Shown in pieces: positions 25,398 to 34,569 of a stretch of 64,000 nt of DNA. Position 1 is the first letter of the stretch, and every line of letters begins with the position of its first letter. The position numbers were made by a program, and so were the translations under genes. Origin of the DNA: an uncultured Treponema sp. (GTDB lineage Bacteria; Spirochaetota; Spirochaetia; Treponematales; Treponemataceae); the NCBI GenBank assembly GCA_934667505.1, contig CAKULY010000009.1, positions 1 through 64,000 on the forward strand, given 5' to 3'. The notes below the pieces were generated by a model that was given only the letters and a program-made list of their open reading frames with translations, made no database searches and was not told where the DNA came from.

Positions 25398-28300
25398 ATG
25401 AAACTAAATAAAGCATATTTTAAGTGTCTAAGTTTACTAGCTATTTTTGGTGCTGGAATATCAATTTTTTCGTGCAAGCAAGATTTGCTGGATTCTCCTA
25501 ATATTTACACAGGTCTTTCTTATTCGAAAGGTGAAATTTTGCCTCCAGAAAAAATAACTGCAACGCAGGGAGGATACAGAAGCATTACGCTTACTTGGCA
25601 ATCTTCAAAATATGCAAAAAATTATGAAATTTATTCAAGCGACACTTCGACCGGGGAATTTATAAAAATCGGAGAAACTTCCGACGCTACTTGCAGCTAT
25701 ACTTCCTCAGAAAATCCTGGAATTCTAAAATATTTTAAGGTAAGAGCGGTTAAGGAAGTTGATAGTAAAAACGTTCTTTCAGAGTTTAGCGCAACTTGCT
25801 TTGGAACGACTCTTGCAACGCCTGCAATTACCTGGGTAAAGCAGAGCGCTAATGGAGATGCCATAACTGTAAAGTGGTACAAGGGCGTAAACTGCACCCC
25901 AAAAACTTATCTTAACAGCGAGTTGAATTATACGGTAATCCTTTGGAACGCAGATATTACAAAAATTTTAAAAGAAGTAACAATCGCCGCTACAGAAGTT
26001 TCAAGCGATGCGGATACTGTTTATACATTTACAGGGCTTGAGCCAAACACAAATTACAATGTGCAGGTAAAAGCCTACAAAAAATCTGCGCAAAACAACA
26101 CGGAAAGCAGCGATCCGGAAAATCAGTCCACTGCACATTCTTTAGTTCCTGCAGCGCCAGAAAAATTAGCAGTTGCGAAAGGAACTTCTAAGGATGAAGT
26201 AAAAGTTTCTTGGATATTGCCAAAGTTTGCGGAAATAAAAACTTCCGCTGCTTACGAAGCTCGTCCTGTCTATTTTAAAATCTATAAAAAATTAGAATCC
26301 GCTCCGGATTACGCCTATAGTTCCATTGTGACTTATTTGGGCTCTGTAAAACAAAATGCGCCATCATCTTCTGTAATTTACTTTGAAAAGAAAACTGATG
26401 CCGCGCCAGAAGAATCTAATGTAACGGTTATGCCAGAAGGTTCAGTTTTGGTAGAGTACCCAGCGGAAGAAACTGAAACCGACCAGAATTATAAAAATTA
26501 TATTCCTGGAGCAAAAATAACCTATATAGATAAAGACGTAAAAGTTGGCGAGAAGTATTCGTACCGCGTGCAGTCGTTTATAGACGATAACGGCAAGAAG
26601 CTTGTAACTTCTGATGAATCTTATTGCGAGGAATCCGGCTGGCTTATAAACACTCCGTCAATTTCTGTCTCTTCTGCATATAAAGAAAAGCCTAAAGAAG
26701 ATGAAGCTAGTCCTGCTAAAATTGAAAGTTTTTCGGTCGCATTGAATTTCAAGTTTGACGATTTTGGGCAGCCTTACAATTATGTAATAGAAGAAACTTG
26801 CCAAAAAATGAAAAAAGCTGCTGAGGAAGGAACAGAAGATACTGTAGAGGAAGAAAATAAAAATTATTTACAAAGCACATCTTATTCCATATTCCCAAAA
26901 GAATTTAATTATCAGCCTATTGATGATGAAAATTACTATCAAAAGTATACTTACGCAGTGTACATTCTTGATGCAGCTTCAGAATCTTCTGATGTAAGCA
27001 AGGCGTATATTTCTGTTAGCGCGCCAGGTTCTGTAATCGTTATAAACGACATGAGCAAAATGCCTAACGTAGAAGATTTTTCTGTAAAAGATGGCTATAA
27101 GGATGGTTTTCTGCTTTCCTGGACTTATAACAAAGACTGCAAATATACGCTGTCCTGGAAAGATAACGATTCAACGCAGATTAATAGTTTAGTGCTAGAC
27201 AATGCAGAGCTTGAAAAAAACTTAAGCGGAGAAGGTCTTGTTACATTTAAACATTCTGCAAACAGCGGCGATATAAGAAAAGATTATACTTTGACTGCTA
27301 ATAATGGAATGGAAAAAAGCAAGACCCTAAATCCTCTGGAAAGTGAAGGGGGGGGGTATAAAACACTTGGCACTCCAGAGCCGTACTTTGAGCCGAATTA
27401 CAATTCTGTAAAAGTTTTATGGAAGCCTGTTCAAAAAGCTGCAGGGTATAAAATAACTGCGGAATATAATGGGTCTTCTATTGATGAAGAAAATATTTCT
27501 GAAATTCAAACTGACGAAGATGGCAATCTAACTTGCGAAATAACAGAGCCTTACGGAAAAACTGGCGAAGCATTTAATACAACAGATGCTGAAATCGCCG
27601 GAGAAAAAATTGAGTTTAAGCTTGAAGCCTACTCTGTAGATTCTGAAGGTGCAACACAACTTGACACTACACAATCTCCTGAAGATTTTAAAGTTCTAAC
27701 TTTAGGGCCAGGAGCAATAGAGTATTCAAAACAAGATGGCGCTGCTTCTAAGATAGAAAAAGGTTTCTTTATAGAAGGAACAACGGACAGAATAACTTTA
27801 AGGTGGAACAGCGTTCAGGGCGCAAACGGCTATTTAATTGTCCGCAAAAAATACAGCGAAAATTACTATTCAGATTTAAAAAATAAAGCGGACGTTTATT
27901 TTTATTCAGAAACTAACAATTCTCTATCGCTTTTAAATGACGGTTCAGATATTAAAGAAAGCACAAGCTGCACGAAGACCGCAAACGAAATTACTTTTAA
28001 AGATATTTATAAACCTACAAAAAACTATGAAAATCAATATGAAATAGATCAGGCTCAATTAAAATGGGGATTCCCTTACGGCTATACAATTATTCCTGTT
28101 TTAAAAGATTCTGATTTTGAAATGGACGAGCTGGAAATAAAAGGAACGGCGGCTTCTATTTCTTATACTCCGGAATCTTTAGGCAAAGTAGAAAAAGTTG
28201 ATTCAACTTATGGTTATGGGCATGGACTAAATGCTTCAAAGGCGACTACAAAAAGCACTGTAAAACTTTCTTGGAAAGAGCCGTACAAAAAAGAGCAGAA

Positions 28301-29588
28301 GCCTACTATATATTACCGCTCCTATAATGCTGAAAACGGTTCTGTATGGCAAAAAGAAGATTTTTCAAACAGCCTTAATACGGCGCAGGTTGCTCCTGAA
28401 AATCCGTATAAAGCTTATGATTATTTAGCATGCTATTCTCCAGATGCGCCGGAAAGGTTGGAAGTTGATTCGTATTTTGAAGATTACATTGCAAGGCAAA
28501 AGGACGGCAATAATGAAAAGAATAACAAAGGCTATATCCTGTCGTTCGAGACGCCTGCTGCTAAGTATGGCGGTAACCTTTCAGGGGATGATTATATAAA
28601 AGACGGCTACTATTATTCAGAAAATCTGTCTTGGTCTAAGTATGATACGGAAGAAAAAAAGCAAGGCTTTGATAAAGCGGAACTTTTTATGTTGAACACA
28701 AATAAAAAGGACGGCTGGGTAAAAATTGTTGACTTAGAACCAGCTGACTTTTCTGTGGCAGATATAAATGTTGCAGATTCAAAATACGATTTGCTCATTG
28801 AAAGTCCTAATGCTACTGCGGTAACACTCATGCCGCAGAGCATAAGAAACGGCGGAACAAACACCGACGGCCTTTTAAAGGTTCTTAGGGACGCAAAACA
28901 TTATTACATGCTAAAGGCTTCCAGGACATTTAAAGATGAGGAAGGAAAAGACCAGACCATTGAAATTTCAGTCGGCGACAAAGGTTCTGTTTATGCGTAC
29001 AGGCAGATAACAGACGAAGAGCTTGCAAAGGCGACTATGCTTGTAATTGCGGAATCGTTTAATGTAACTTCAGAAGGAAAAACAACGAATGGCGCGCAAG
29101 GTTCTTTCTGGTGGGATTCTGAATATGTTTCATGGTCAGTCCCTGTAAGATATGCATTAAAGATGAAAATTAACAATTACGTTCATTCATGGAAAAGCCT
29201 TCCGAATAATGTTTTGTCTGTTGCTCCTGTTGATTCGTTCATTAAAATTGCAGATTTAAATGAATCTAATGAAACACGGGGAAGAGCCGATGATAAAAAG
29301 CCTTATTTCTTATGCTTAAAGGAAGACAAAGACTTTTCAAGTTCAAAGCTTATCCCTCTTACAGTAACAGCCTCGCAAGAGCCTTTCGCTTCTCTAGATT
29401 CTTACTCCGCGACTGTTAAATTCGCCTCTTCAAATTCAAAATTTGCAGTTGAAGTTGAACGCGATGGCTCTAAAACATTCTCTAAAAATGTTTCTGATAA
29501 TGAAGAAGTAAAAAAATGGCTTCCAGCAGACATCAACGGCAATGGCTATAATGGACAAAACCCAGATTACGGCTGGTGGGAGAACTAG
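25398..29588 (+). CDS. Giant fibronectin-III lipoprotein carrying a G9 tract
   Basis: This 1396-residue protein has a lipobox at IFSC (Cys26). Fibronectin-III-like domains repeat along it, beginning with PPEKITATQGGYRSITLTWQ. No catalytic domain is recognised. A run of nine G residues at 27348-27356 encodes Gly651-Gly653. Loss or gain of one G would end translation within about 20 codons, so the gene can be read as a contingency locus. It is followed after three bases by a second FN3 lipoprotein. A role in binding glycans or neighbouring surface proteins is inferred from context. Confidence 0.75.
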   Translation: MKLNKAYFKCLSLLAIFGAGISIFSCKQDLLDSPNIYTGLSYSKGEILPPEKITATQGGYRSITLTWQSSKYAKNYEIYSSDTSTGEFIKIGETSDATCSYTSSENPGILKYFKVRAVKEVDSKNVLSEFSATCFGTTLATPAITWVKQSANGDAITVKWYKGVNCTPKTYLNSELNYTVILWNADITKILKEVTIAATEVSSDADTVYTFTGLEPNTNYNVQVKAYKKSAQNNTESSDPENQSTAHSLVPAAPEKLAVAKGTSKDEVKVSWILPKFAEIKTSAAYEARPVYFKIYKKLESAPDYAYSSIVTYLGSVKQNAPSSSVIYFEKKTDAAPEESNVTVMPEGSVLVEYPAEETETDQNYKNYIPGAKITYIDKDVKVGEKYSYRVQSFIDDNGKKLVTSDESYCEESGWLINTPSISVSSAYKEKPKEDEASPAKIESFSVALNFKFDDFGQPYNYVIEETCQKMKKAAEEGTEDTVEEENKNYLQSTSYSIFPKEFNYQPIDDENYYQKYTYAVYILDAASESSDVSKAYISVSAPGSVIVINDMSKMPNVEDFSVKDGYKDGFLLSWTYNKDCKYTLSWKDNDSTQINSLVLDNAELEKNLSGEGLVTFKHSANSGDIRKDYTLTANNGMEKSKTLNPLESEGGGYKTLGTPEPYFEPNYNSVKVLWKPVQKAAGYKITAEYNGSSIDEENISEIQTDEDGNLTCEITEPYGKTGEAFNTTDAEIAGEKIEFKLEAYSVDSEGATQLDTTQSPEDFKVLTLGPGAIEYSKQDGAASKIEKGFFIEGTTDRITLRWNSVQGANGYLIVRKKYSENYYSDLKNKADVYFYSETNNSLSLLNDGSDIKESTSCTKTANEITFKDIYKPTKNYENQYEIDQAQLKWGFPYGYTIIPVLKDSDFEMDELEIKGTAASISYTPESLGKVEKVDSTYGYGHGLNASKATTKSTVKLSWKEPYKKEQKPTIYYRSYNAENGSVWQKEDFSNSLNTAQVAPENPYKAYDYLACYSPDAPERLEVDSYFEDYIARQKDGNNEKNNKGYILSFETPAAKYGGNLSGDDYIKDGYYYSENLSWSKYDTEEKKQGFDKAELFMLNTNKKDGWVKIVDLEPADFSVADINVADSKYDLLIESPNATAVTLMPQSIRNGGTNTDGLLKVLRDAKHYYMLKASRTFKDEEGKDQTIEISVGDKGSVYAYRQITDEELAKATMLVIAESFNVTSEGKTTNGAQGSFWWDSEYVSWSVPVRYALKMKINNYVHSWKSLPNNVLSVAPVDSFIKIADLNESNETRGRADDKKPYFLCLKEDKDFSSSKLIPLTVTASQEPFASLDSYSATVKFASSNSKFAVEVERDGSKTFSKNVSDNEEVKKWLPADINGNGYNGQNPDYGWWEN

Positions 29589-29591
29589 TTT

Positions 29592-32090
29592 ATGAAAGCA
29601 AGAAATCTTAAAAAAAATCATATTGGTTATTTGCGGTTTTTAAGCCTTTGCGTATTTGCCGCCGTTGCGTTTAGTTCCTGCGCAGATTTTTTTCAGCAAA
29701 AAGTCGATATGGACAAAAGCAGCAATACGTCAAGCCTTTACGACCTTTTAACGCCGGAATTGAAAATTGAAAAACTAGACGCCCCAAAAGAACTATTCGT
29801 TTCGCAAGGGCTTTATTCAAATCTGATTGAAATAAGCTGGTCTGCGGTAAAATATGCTTCTTCCTATAAAATAGAGCGGGCTGTTGTAAAAACAAAAAAT
29901 CCAGATGGAACTTGGCAAATGCCTGCAGAAGGCGACTTTGAGCTTCTAACATCTTCGGACATTTTTAACACCCGCTATACGGATACAATAATTCAAGAGC
30001 CAAAATACACCAGCCCTGAATTAAATTTTATTTACTATTACCGGGTTTTCGCGCAGAATTTGCCTAAAGGGTATGAGCAGAGCGACTATTACCCGGATTA
30101 TGCGGAGCGAAAGATTTACGACTCAGAAGGCAACGATACTGGCAAAACAGAAGTCCTTGCCGACCCTTCAATTTACGGAACGCTGCTTTTGCCGGTTTCA
30201 AATGTGGAAGCGTCAAAGGGAACTTCTTCAGATTCTATTACAGTAAAGTGGGCTGGCGTTCCGGATGCTGAAAAATACAAAGTTGAGCGGGGCGACCGTG
30301 AGCAAGGCAATTTTTACAGCATAAAAGAAGTTTGGGCAAGCGAAACCGAATTAACAGATTCCATTGACGAAAAAGATCAAGGCACTGAATTTTATTACAA
30401 AGTTTATGCCATAAACAGTTCTAAAGAAGAATCTTGCGCAAGTCCTGTTGCAATGGGCTATTCTTTGCAGCCGGGTGCGCCTGTCGCCCCTTCTGATGTG
30501 ACTGTAGAAAACGGGCTTGGAACAAACAGCTCTTCTTTGTTTGTAAAGTGGTCAGCTGGCACAGATTCAAGCATTTCTTACACTCTTTACAGAACCAGTT
30601 CAGTGGATTCTGTTTACAAACTTTTAAAGCCTAATGCGACATCTCTTTATGAAGACAAAACTGCAAAGCCTGGAATATATTATTACTATTTTGTGCAGGC
30701 GATAAAAACTGCCGACGATGGAACTGGAACGCTTTTAAAAAGCGCGTTTAGCGAAAGCGGCAAAGAGTCCGCAAGTCCTGCTTACGGATTCTTGCTAAGT
30801 CCGCCGGATTCTGTTCAAGTCGATGACGGAAGCGATAAAAATCATAAAAAAATAATTTGGTCGCCGGCAATAAATTCTGTGGATTCTGCGCAGGCGGTAG
30901 ATTTTAAATACAATATATATTCTGATTCAGAAAAGAATGGACTTTTTGACACACTTGTTCTTTCAACTTCGGGCTCTTTGGACGAAAATGGAAATCTTTT
31001 TGCAGAAGTTGAGCTAAAAGACGAAAAATTCTTTGTTATTACAACCGTAAACGAAAATGGCGTAAACAAAGAAAGTTCAAGAAGTTCCGTTGCCGCTCCT
31101 GTTCCAGAAGCTCCAAAAAAAGTGGTTGCTTCAAAAACTGCAGGCGAGCGAACAGTCTCAAGTAAAGTTGCAGCGCTCGGCGGCGCTTTTGACAGCTCCT
31201 TGTGGAAAACCAACAAGAACGAAGTGTATCCAGTCCTTATAACTTGGGAAAAGCCGGACGGCGGCGCAGACGGCGGCTACGATGTTTACCGCTCTGCAAA
31301 GCCAAATTCAGGATTTACAAAAATAAACAGTTCTGCAATTTACGATTTGTATTATTTAGATTCCTACGATACTGCAAAATCCGGGGTTTTCTACTATTAC
31401 AAAGTGGTTTCCCTAAATAGTTTAGGACAAGGCCGAAAATCAAATAATCCAGAAAACGACCCTGAGCACAACGCCCGCGGTTATGGTGCTATAACTCGTG
31501 AACAGTGGTTCCGCGAGTACAACAAAAACATTGCAAGTTCGCAGGCAAAACTTACACTCATGCACAAGCCTAGCGACTTAGACAAAGTTGGCGAAGAATC
31601 AGTAAATGGCAACATAAGCGGAACTTTAAGCTACAACGCAAAAGTCGCAGGTTTCGGCGCGGAAATTACAATGCCGTACACAAATTATGCCGACCACTTT
31701 ATTGGCGACGACAGCTCTCTAGGCATAAAGTTTGTTCTAAACGGCAATACAGACACAACTTCAAACATGAGCGCCAACGGAAATATGCACGAAACCGTTC
31801 AGTGTTACACAAAAAATATTGATGTCACAAATGATTCTTCTATCGGAAATGCATTTGAACGGCTTTCAGAGTCTGTAAAAAAATCAATCAAGCAGACAGG
31901 CGACACTCATTACCTTTGCGGAATGTATCCAGGTTACGTTGTCTATGACAATCTGCAGATAAAAGGCGGAGCCGCTGGCGGCGGTTATTACCTTGTTCAA
32001 ACTTACGAGTTGGACAGAACGAATTCTTCAAACGGAACAATTGTTCTAAAGGAAGATAAAGTTGATTGGTTGGTAGGAGAAGGCAAGTGA
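29592..32090 (+). CDS. Fibronectin-III lipoprotein with uncharacterised C-terminal domain
   Basis: The lipobox is AFSSC (Cys30). Several FN3-like repeats follow, including DAPKELFVSQGLYSNLIEISW and VSNVEASKGTSSDSITVKW. The last ~180 residues (from about 640) form a distinct domain with LTLMHKPSDLDKVGEES, NGNISG and YDNLQIKGG. It is clearly related to the next protein, encoded from 32087. The stop overlaps the next start as GTGA. No enzymatic motif is seen; a surface adhesion or substrate-binding role is inferred. Confidence 0.75.
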   Translation: MKARNLKKNHIGYLRFLSLCVFAAVAFSSCADFFQQKVDMDKSSNTSSLYDLLTPELKIEKLDAPKELFVSQGLYSNLIEISWSAVKYASSYKIERAVVKTKNPDGTWQMPAEGDFELLTSSDIFNTRYTDTIIQEPKYTSPELNFIYYYRVFAQNLPKGYEQSDYYPDYAERKIYDSEGNDTGKTEVLADPSIYGTLLLPVSNVEASKGTSSDSITVKWAGVPDAEKYKVERGDREQGNFYSIKEVWASETELTDSIDEKDQGTEFYYKVYAINSSKEESCASPVAMGYSLQPGAPVAPSDVTVENGLGTNSSSLFVKWSAGTDSSISYTLYRTSSVDSVYKLLKPNATSLYEDKTAKPGIYYYYFVQAIKTADDGTGTLLKSAFSESGKESASPAYGFLLSPPDSVQVDDGSDKNHKKIIWSPAINSVDSAQAVDFKYNIYSDSEKNGLFDTLVLSTSGSLDENGNLFAEVELKDEKFFVITTVNENGVNKESSRSSVAAPVPEAPKKVVASKTAGERTVSSKVAALGGAFDSSLWKTNKNEVYPVLITWEKPDGGADGGYDVYRSAKPNSGFTKINSSAIYDLYYLDSYDTAKSGVFYYYKVVSLNSLGQGRKSNNPENDPEHNARGYGAITREQWFREYNKNIASSQAKLTLMHKPSDLDKVGEESVNGNISGTLSYNAKVAGFGAEITMPYTNYADHFIGDDSSLGIKFVLNGNTDTTSNMSANGNMHETVQCYTKNIDVTNDSSIGNAFERLSESVKKSIKQTGDTHYLCGMYPGYVVYDNLQIKGGAAGGGYYLVQTYELDRTNSSNGTIVLKEDKVDWLVGEGK

Positions 32091-32701
32091 TAAAACAAAA
32101 CAAAATTGCTATTGCATTTATTTTATTTACAATTGCGTTCATTTCTGTCGCAGTTTGCGAAGAGGTAGAGCTAAATGACTTTTCTATTCCTGAAGATTCT
32201 GAAAGCCAATGCGAAAGTCAAGCTCAAAATCAGACAGAGATTGAATACCTTAAAGCCTACAATGAATCTTCTTTGAGCAGCCACAAAAAACTTACGCACA
32301 TGCACAAGCGCAGCAATCTTGCAAAACTTGGCCGCGAAAAAGTCTACGGAAACATAAGCGGTTCTTGCGAATACTGGGCAAGAATCCGAGGCTTTAAAGG
32401 CGTTGTTACAATCATCTATAAAAATTACTGCGACATAGACGGCTGGATTTTAAATGGTGAATGTAATACAAAGGCTAACATTCGTGCAAACGGAAAAATG
32501 TACGGCTGCATGAACGTTACCGGCGTGCAGCCCGGCAAAGTCTGGTATGACAATATAATCATAAAAAAAGGAACAAGCGCCGGCGGAACTTACGGAGTTC
32601 AAGTGAAAGGCGGAGAGCGAAAAGAACTTGAATACAATGTTCTTCCCCAGGAAGTAGAAGAATCTATTGATGATATAAGAGCAGAAAATCTGCGTGATTA
32701 A
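32087..32701 (+). CDS. Secreted paralogue of the preceding protein's C-terminal domain
   Basis: The start is taken as GTG at 32087, eight bases after an AGGAG site and overlapping the previous stop. It gives a signal sequence ending at SVAVC (Cys24), so it may be a lipoprotein. The mature part contains LTHMHKRSNLAKLGREK, GNISG, RANGKM and YDNIIIKKG, matching the last domain of the upstream FN3 protein block by block. An upstream in-frame TTG at 32066 has no ribosome-binding site. I know of no named family for this domain. Confidence 0.7.
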   Translation: MIKQNKIAIAFILFTIAFISVAVCEEVELNDFSIPEDSESQCESQAQNQTEIEYLKAYNESSLSSHKKLTHMHKRSNLAKLGREKVYGNISGSCEYWARIRGFKGVVTIIYKNYCDIDGWILNGECNTKANIRANGKMYGCMNVTGVQPGKVWYDNIIIKKGTSAGGTYGVQVKGGERKELEYNVLPQEVEESIDDIRAENLRD

Positions 32702-32741
32702 AAAAATTGCGTTGCAACCTTGTTTATTAGTTGGAGTATTT

Positions 32742-33080
32742 ATGAAAAAAATAGCTTTTTTAGCATTTGTTTTAATGGCAATTGTGTTTTCTTCGTGCTA
32801 CGTGCCTTCGCCTCTTTATGGAAAATGGGCGGATAACAATGGAGATTCAATAACTTTTATTTCGGATGGCACATTTGTTGCGAAAATTCTTTCCAATGAT
32901 GGAGTTAAAAACTACGAAGGAGAATATTCTGTAATCGATAACGTTTTAGTCTTTTCGGAATCTGACGGAACTTCCATAAACACAGAGTGGGACATCCGCG
33001 GTTCCATGCTCTTTCTTACTTGGACGTTCGGCTCGGAAAATACAACAAAAAATCTGACTTTGTACCACGTTTCTAGGTGA
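32742..33080 (+). CDS. Small lipoprotein, lipocalin-like beta pattern
   Basis: This 112-residue protein has a lipobox at FSSC (Cys19) followed by YGKWADNNGDSITFISDGTF, alternating beta strands and a late LFLTWTF. This is the layout of small secreted beta-barrel proteins that report as lipocalin-like or DUF domains. The start at 32742 is chosen because GGAG lies upstream and the signal sequence begins there. It belongs to the lipoprotein gene run. Function is unknown. Confidence 0.65.
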   Translation: MKKIAFLAFVLMAIVFSSCYVPSPLYGKWADNNGDSITFISDGTFVAKILSNDGVKNYEGEYSVIDNVLVFSESDGTSINTEWDIRGSMLFLTWTFGSENTTKNLTLYHVSR

Positions 33081-33129
33081 TTTTTATTTGCAGCGCAACC
33101 GCGAAGCAGCTTTTTGTCGAGGAATATTT

Positions 33130-33873
33130 ATGAAATATACAAAAAAACTTTTCTTTGCTTTTGCAACTCTGATTTTTTCTTCTGCAATTTTTTGCCAGGT
33201 TGCCGAAGAATCAGAAAATTCTACAGAAAATCCTGCGGAAAGTCCAAAAATAAACGAAAAAACTGGCTTTCCGGAAATAAAGCAAAAACCGTTCATTGTT
33301 TTTAATGAAGGTGCAGCCCTTGCTCAGGTTACTAGGATTCAGACTCAAAGCGGCAGGAATAACTATGTTTGGCAGAACACTTTTTTGGGAGCGTTTTTTC
33401 AAATTCAAACAAAGTACATGAAGCCGGTAAACTCTGTAATCAGAATTTCTGCTTTTTACCCTTTTTACAATCAGTTCAACGATGTAAAGCAGTTTCCAAA
33501 GCAAACAGTTCTTTATGCGTTCGACCTTTTTGCAGGTCCGATTTTGGAAGCGGATATGTGGAAATACGTTCGCCTGAAATTCGGGGCAGGCTTGCACTAT
33601 ATGTACCAGCTTACAGATGAGTATCACCTTCATTACCTTGGAGGAGGCGGTCTTGTGGGAATGGAGCTGCCTTTGTCTTCTGGGTGGACTATTCTTTTGG
33701 ACGGAACTTTTTCCTTGGATTACCCGAACTTCGGCACAAATCGCTTGGTTCAGCCTTTTCATCTTGCCTGGCTGTACCAGCTGAATTTGGGCGTCCGCTA
33801 TAGCAAAAAAGCAAGAAACCAGTATTCGTATATCCGTAAAAGTCAAAAAATTCTGTACGAAGAAGAAAATTAG
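33130..33873 (+). CDS. Exported probable outer-membrane beta-barrel protein
   Basis: The 247-residue protein has a signal peptide (cleavage near AIFCQ). A short acidic linker follows, then many alternating amphipathic strands rich in Tyr, Phe and Gly, such as LKFGAGLHYMYQL and YQLNLGVRYSKK. A small outer-membrane barrel is the simplest reading. The start at 33130 has a GAGGA site. Being last in the lipoprotein run, it could act as an outer-membrane anchor or port for those proteins; this is inference. Confidence 0.55.
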   Translation: MKYTKKLFFAFATLIFSSAIFCQVAEESENSTENPAESPKINEKTGFPEIKQKPFIVFNEGAALAQVTRIQTQSGRNNYVWQNTFLGAFFQIQTKYMKPVNSVIRISAFYPFYNQFNDVKQFPKQTVLYAFDLFAGPILEADMWKYVRLKFGAGLHYMYQLTDEYHLHYLGGGGLVGMELPLSSGWTILLDGTFSLDYPNFGTNRLVQPFHLAWLYQLNLGVRYSKKARNQYSYIRKSQKILYEEEN

Positions 33874-33895
33874 TTTTCGGCGGAAAAAGTTTTGT

Positions 33896-34142
33896 TTATT
33901 TATATAAAGTCAGAAAATCTCTAGGTTCTATTGCTGGAACAGAAGATGTCGTAAAGTCGGATATATTTCTTATCAATTATAAATGATATATCGCAGATTG
34001 AATGTATGGTGAGATATGAGTTTATGTTTGAGAACCAGCATTTGTTTAGCAATCTTTTTGATTCTTCATAAAAAGGTTCTCGTTTTAGGAACCAATCTAA
34101 GATGATGTTTGTATCAATTAAAATGTCAATACTTTGCCTCAA
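33896..34142 (-). pseudogene. PIN-domain toxin remnant, internal deletion plus frameshift
   Basis: The intact frame gives DILIDTNIILDWFLKREPFYEES, the start of a PIN ribonuclease with its first acidic residue, up to SICDISFIIDKK. It then runs off-frame to a stop at 33921. In the next frame the sequence reads RNISDFTTSSVPAIEPRDFL and stops at 33896, matching the normal PIN C terminus. The middle of the domain is missing, so this is a decayed toxin of a VapC-like pair. It overlaps the antitoxin gene by 17 bases. Confidence 0.75.
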
Positions 34143-34350
34143 AGTATTCTTGTTTTTCAGTTTCTGCGTCTATTCCTTTGCCAATACCTGAGAAGTGTTC
34201 AAAAAGAGCCTTATCGTTTTTGAGTTGAGAATTCGCTGCCTTTTTTCGTGAGGCAATAATGGAATCAATCTTTTTACGTAGAATTTCTAACTGAAAAGGT
34301 TGTAATAAATCTAATTGCTGTGTGTAATTATCAAAAACTATATCACTCAT
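34126..34350 (-). CDS. Antitoxin partner of the PIN toxin remnant
   Basis: This 74-residue protein has a DNYTQQLDLLQPFQLEILRKKIDSIIASRK helical start and an acidic C terminus. Its length and gene order, directly upstream of and overlapping the PIN gene, fit an antitoxin. It has no clear Shine-Dalgarno site; a TATATT box ends six bases before the ATG with TTGTTG 17 bases further upstream. With the toxin gene broken, it may be a relic or may still protect against related toxins. Confidence 0.6.
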   Translation of the reverse strand: MSDIVFDNYTQQLDLLQPFQLEILRKKIDSIIASRKKAANSQLKNDKALFEHFSGIGKGIDAETEKQEYFEAKY

Positions 34351-34398
34351 AAAATAAATATAACACAGAAAAATTCAAGCAACAAGACAAAAAATAAT

Positions 34399-34427
34399 TT
34401 GACATATAAAAAAACTCATCATACAAT
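34399..34427 (+). promoter_or_regulatory. Promoter of the Ig-like lipoprotein and second amylase unit
   Basis: TTGACA (34399-34404) and TACAAT (34422-34427) are spaced by 17 bases. The ATG is at 34570, so the leader is about 136 bases and starts with a nine-pair hairpin (GAAGGCTTT/AAAGTCTTC, 34433-34456). A long structured leader leaves room for post-transcriptional control. Confidence 0.6.
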
Positions 34428-34569
34428 TTAATGAAGGCTTTAGTTTTAAAGTCTTCATATACAATGTAGTGCAAAAAGTTGTGGTCACCTGTATAAAAAA
34501 GCTTGGCGAGGGAAAAGTCAAGTCTGCATATTTTAATCAATTTCTTTTCTAAAATTTTGGAGGAAAAAA

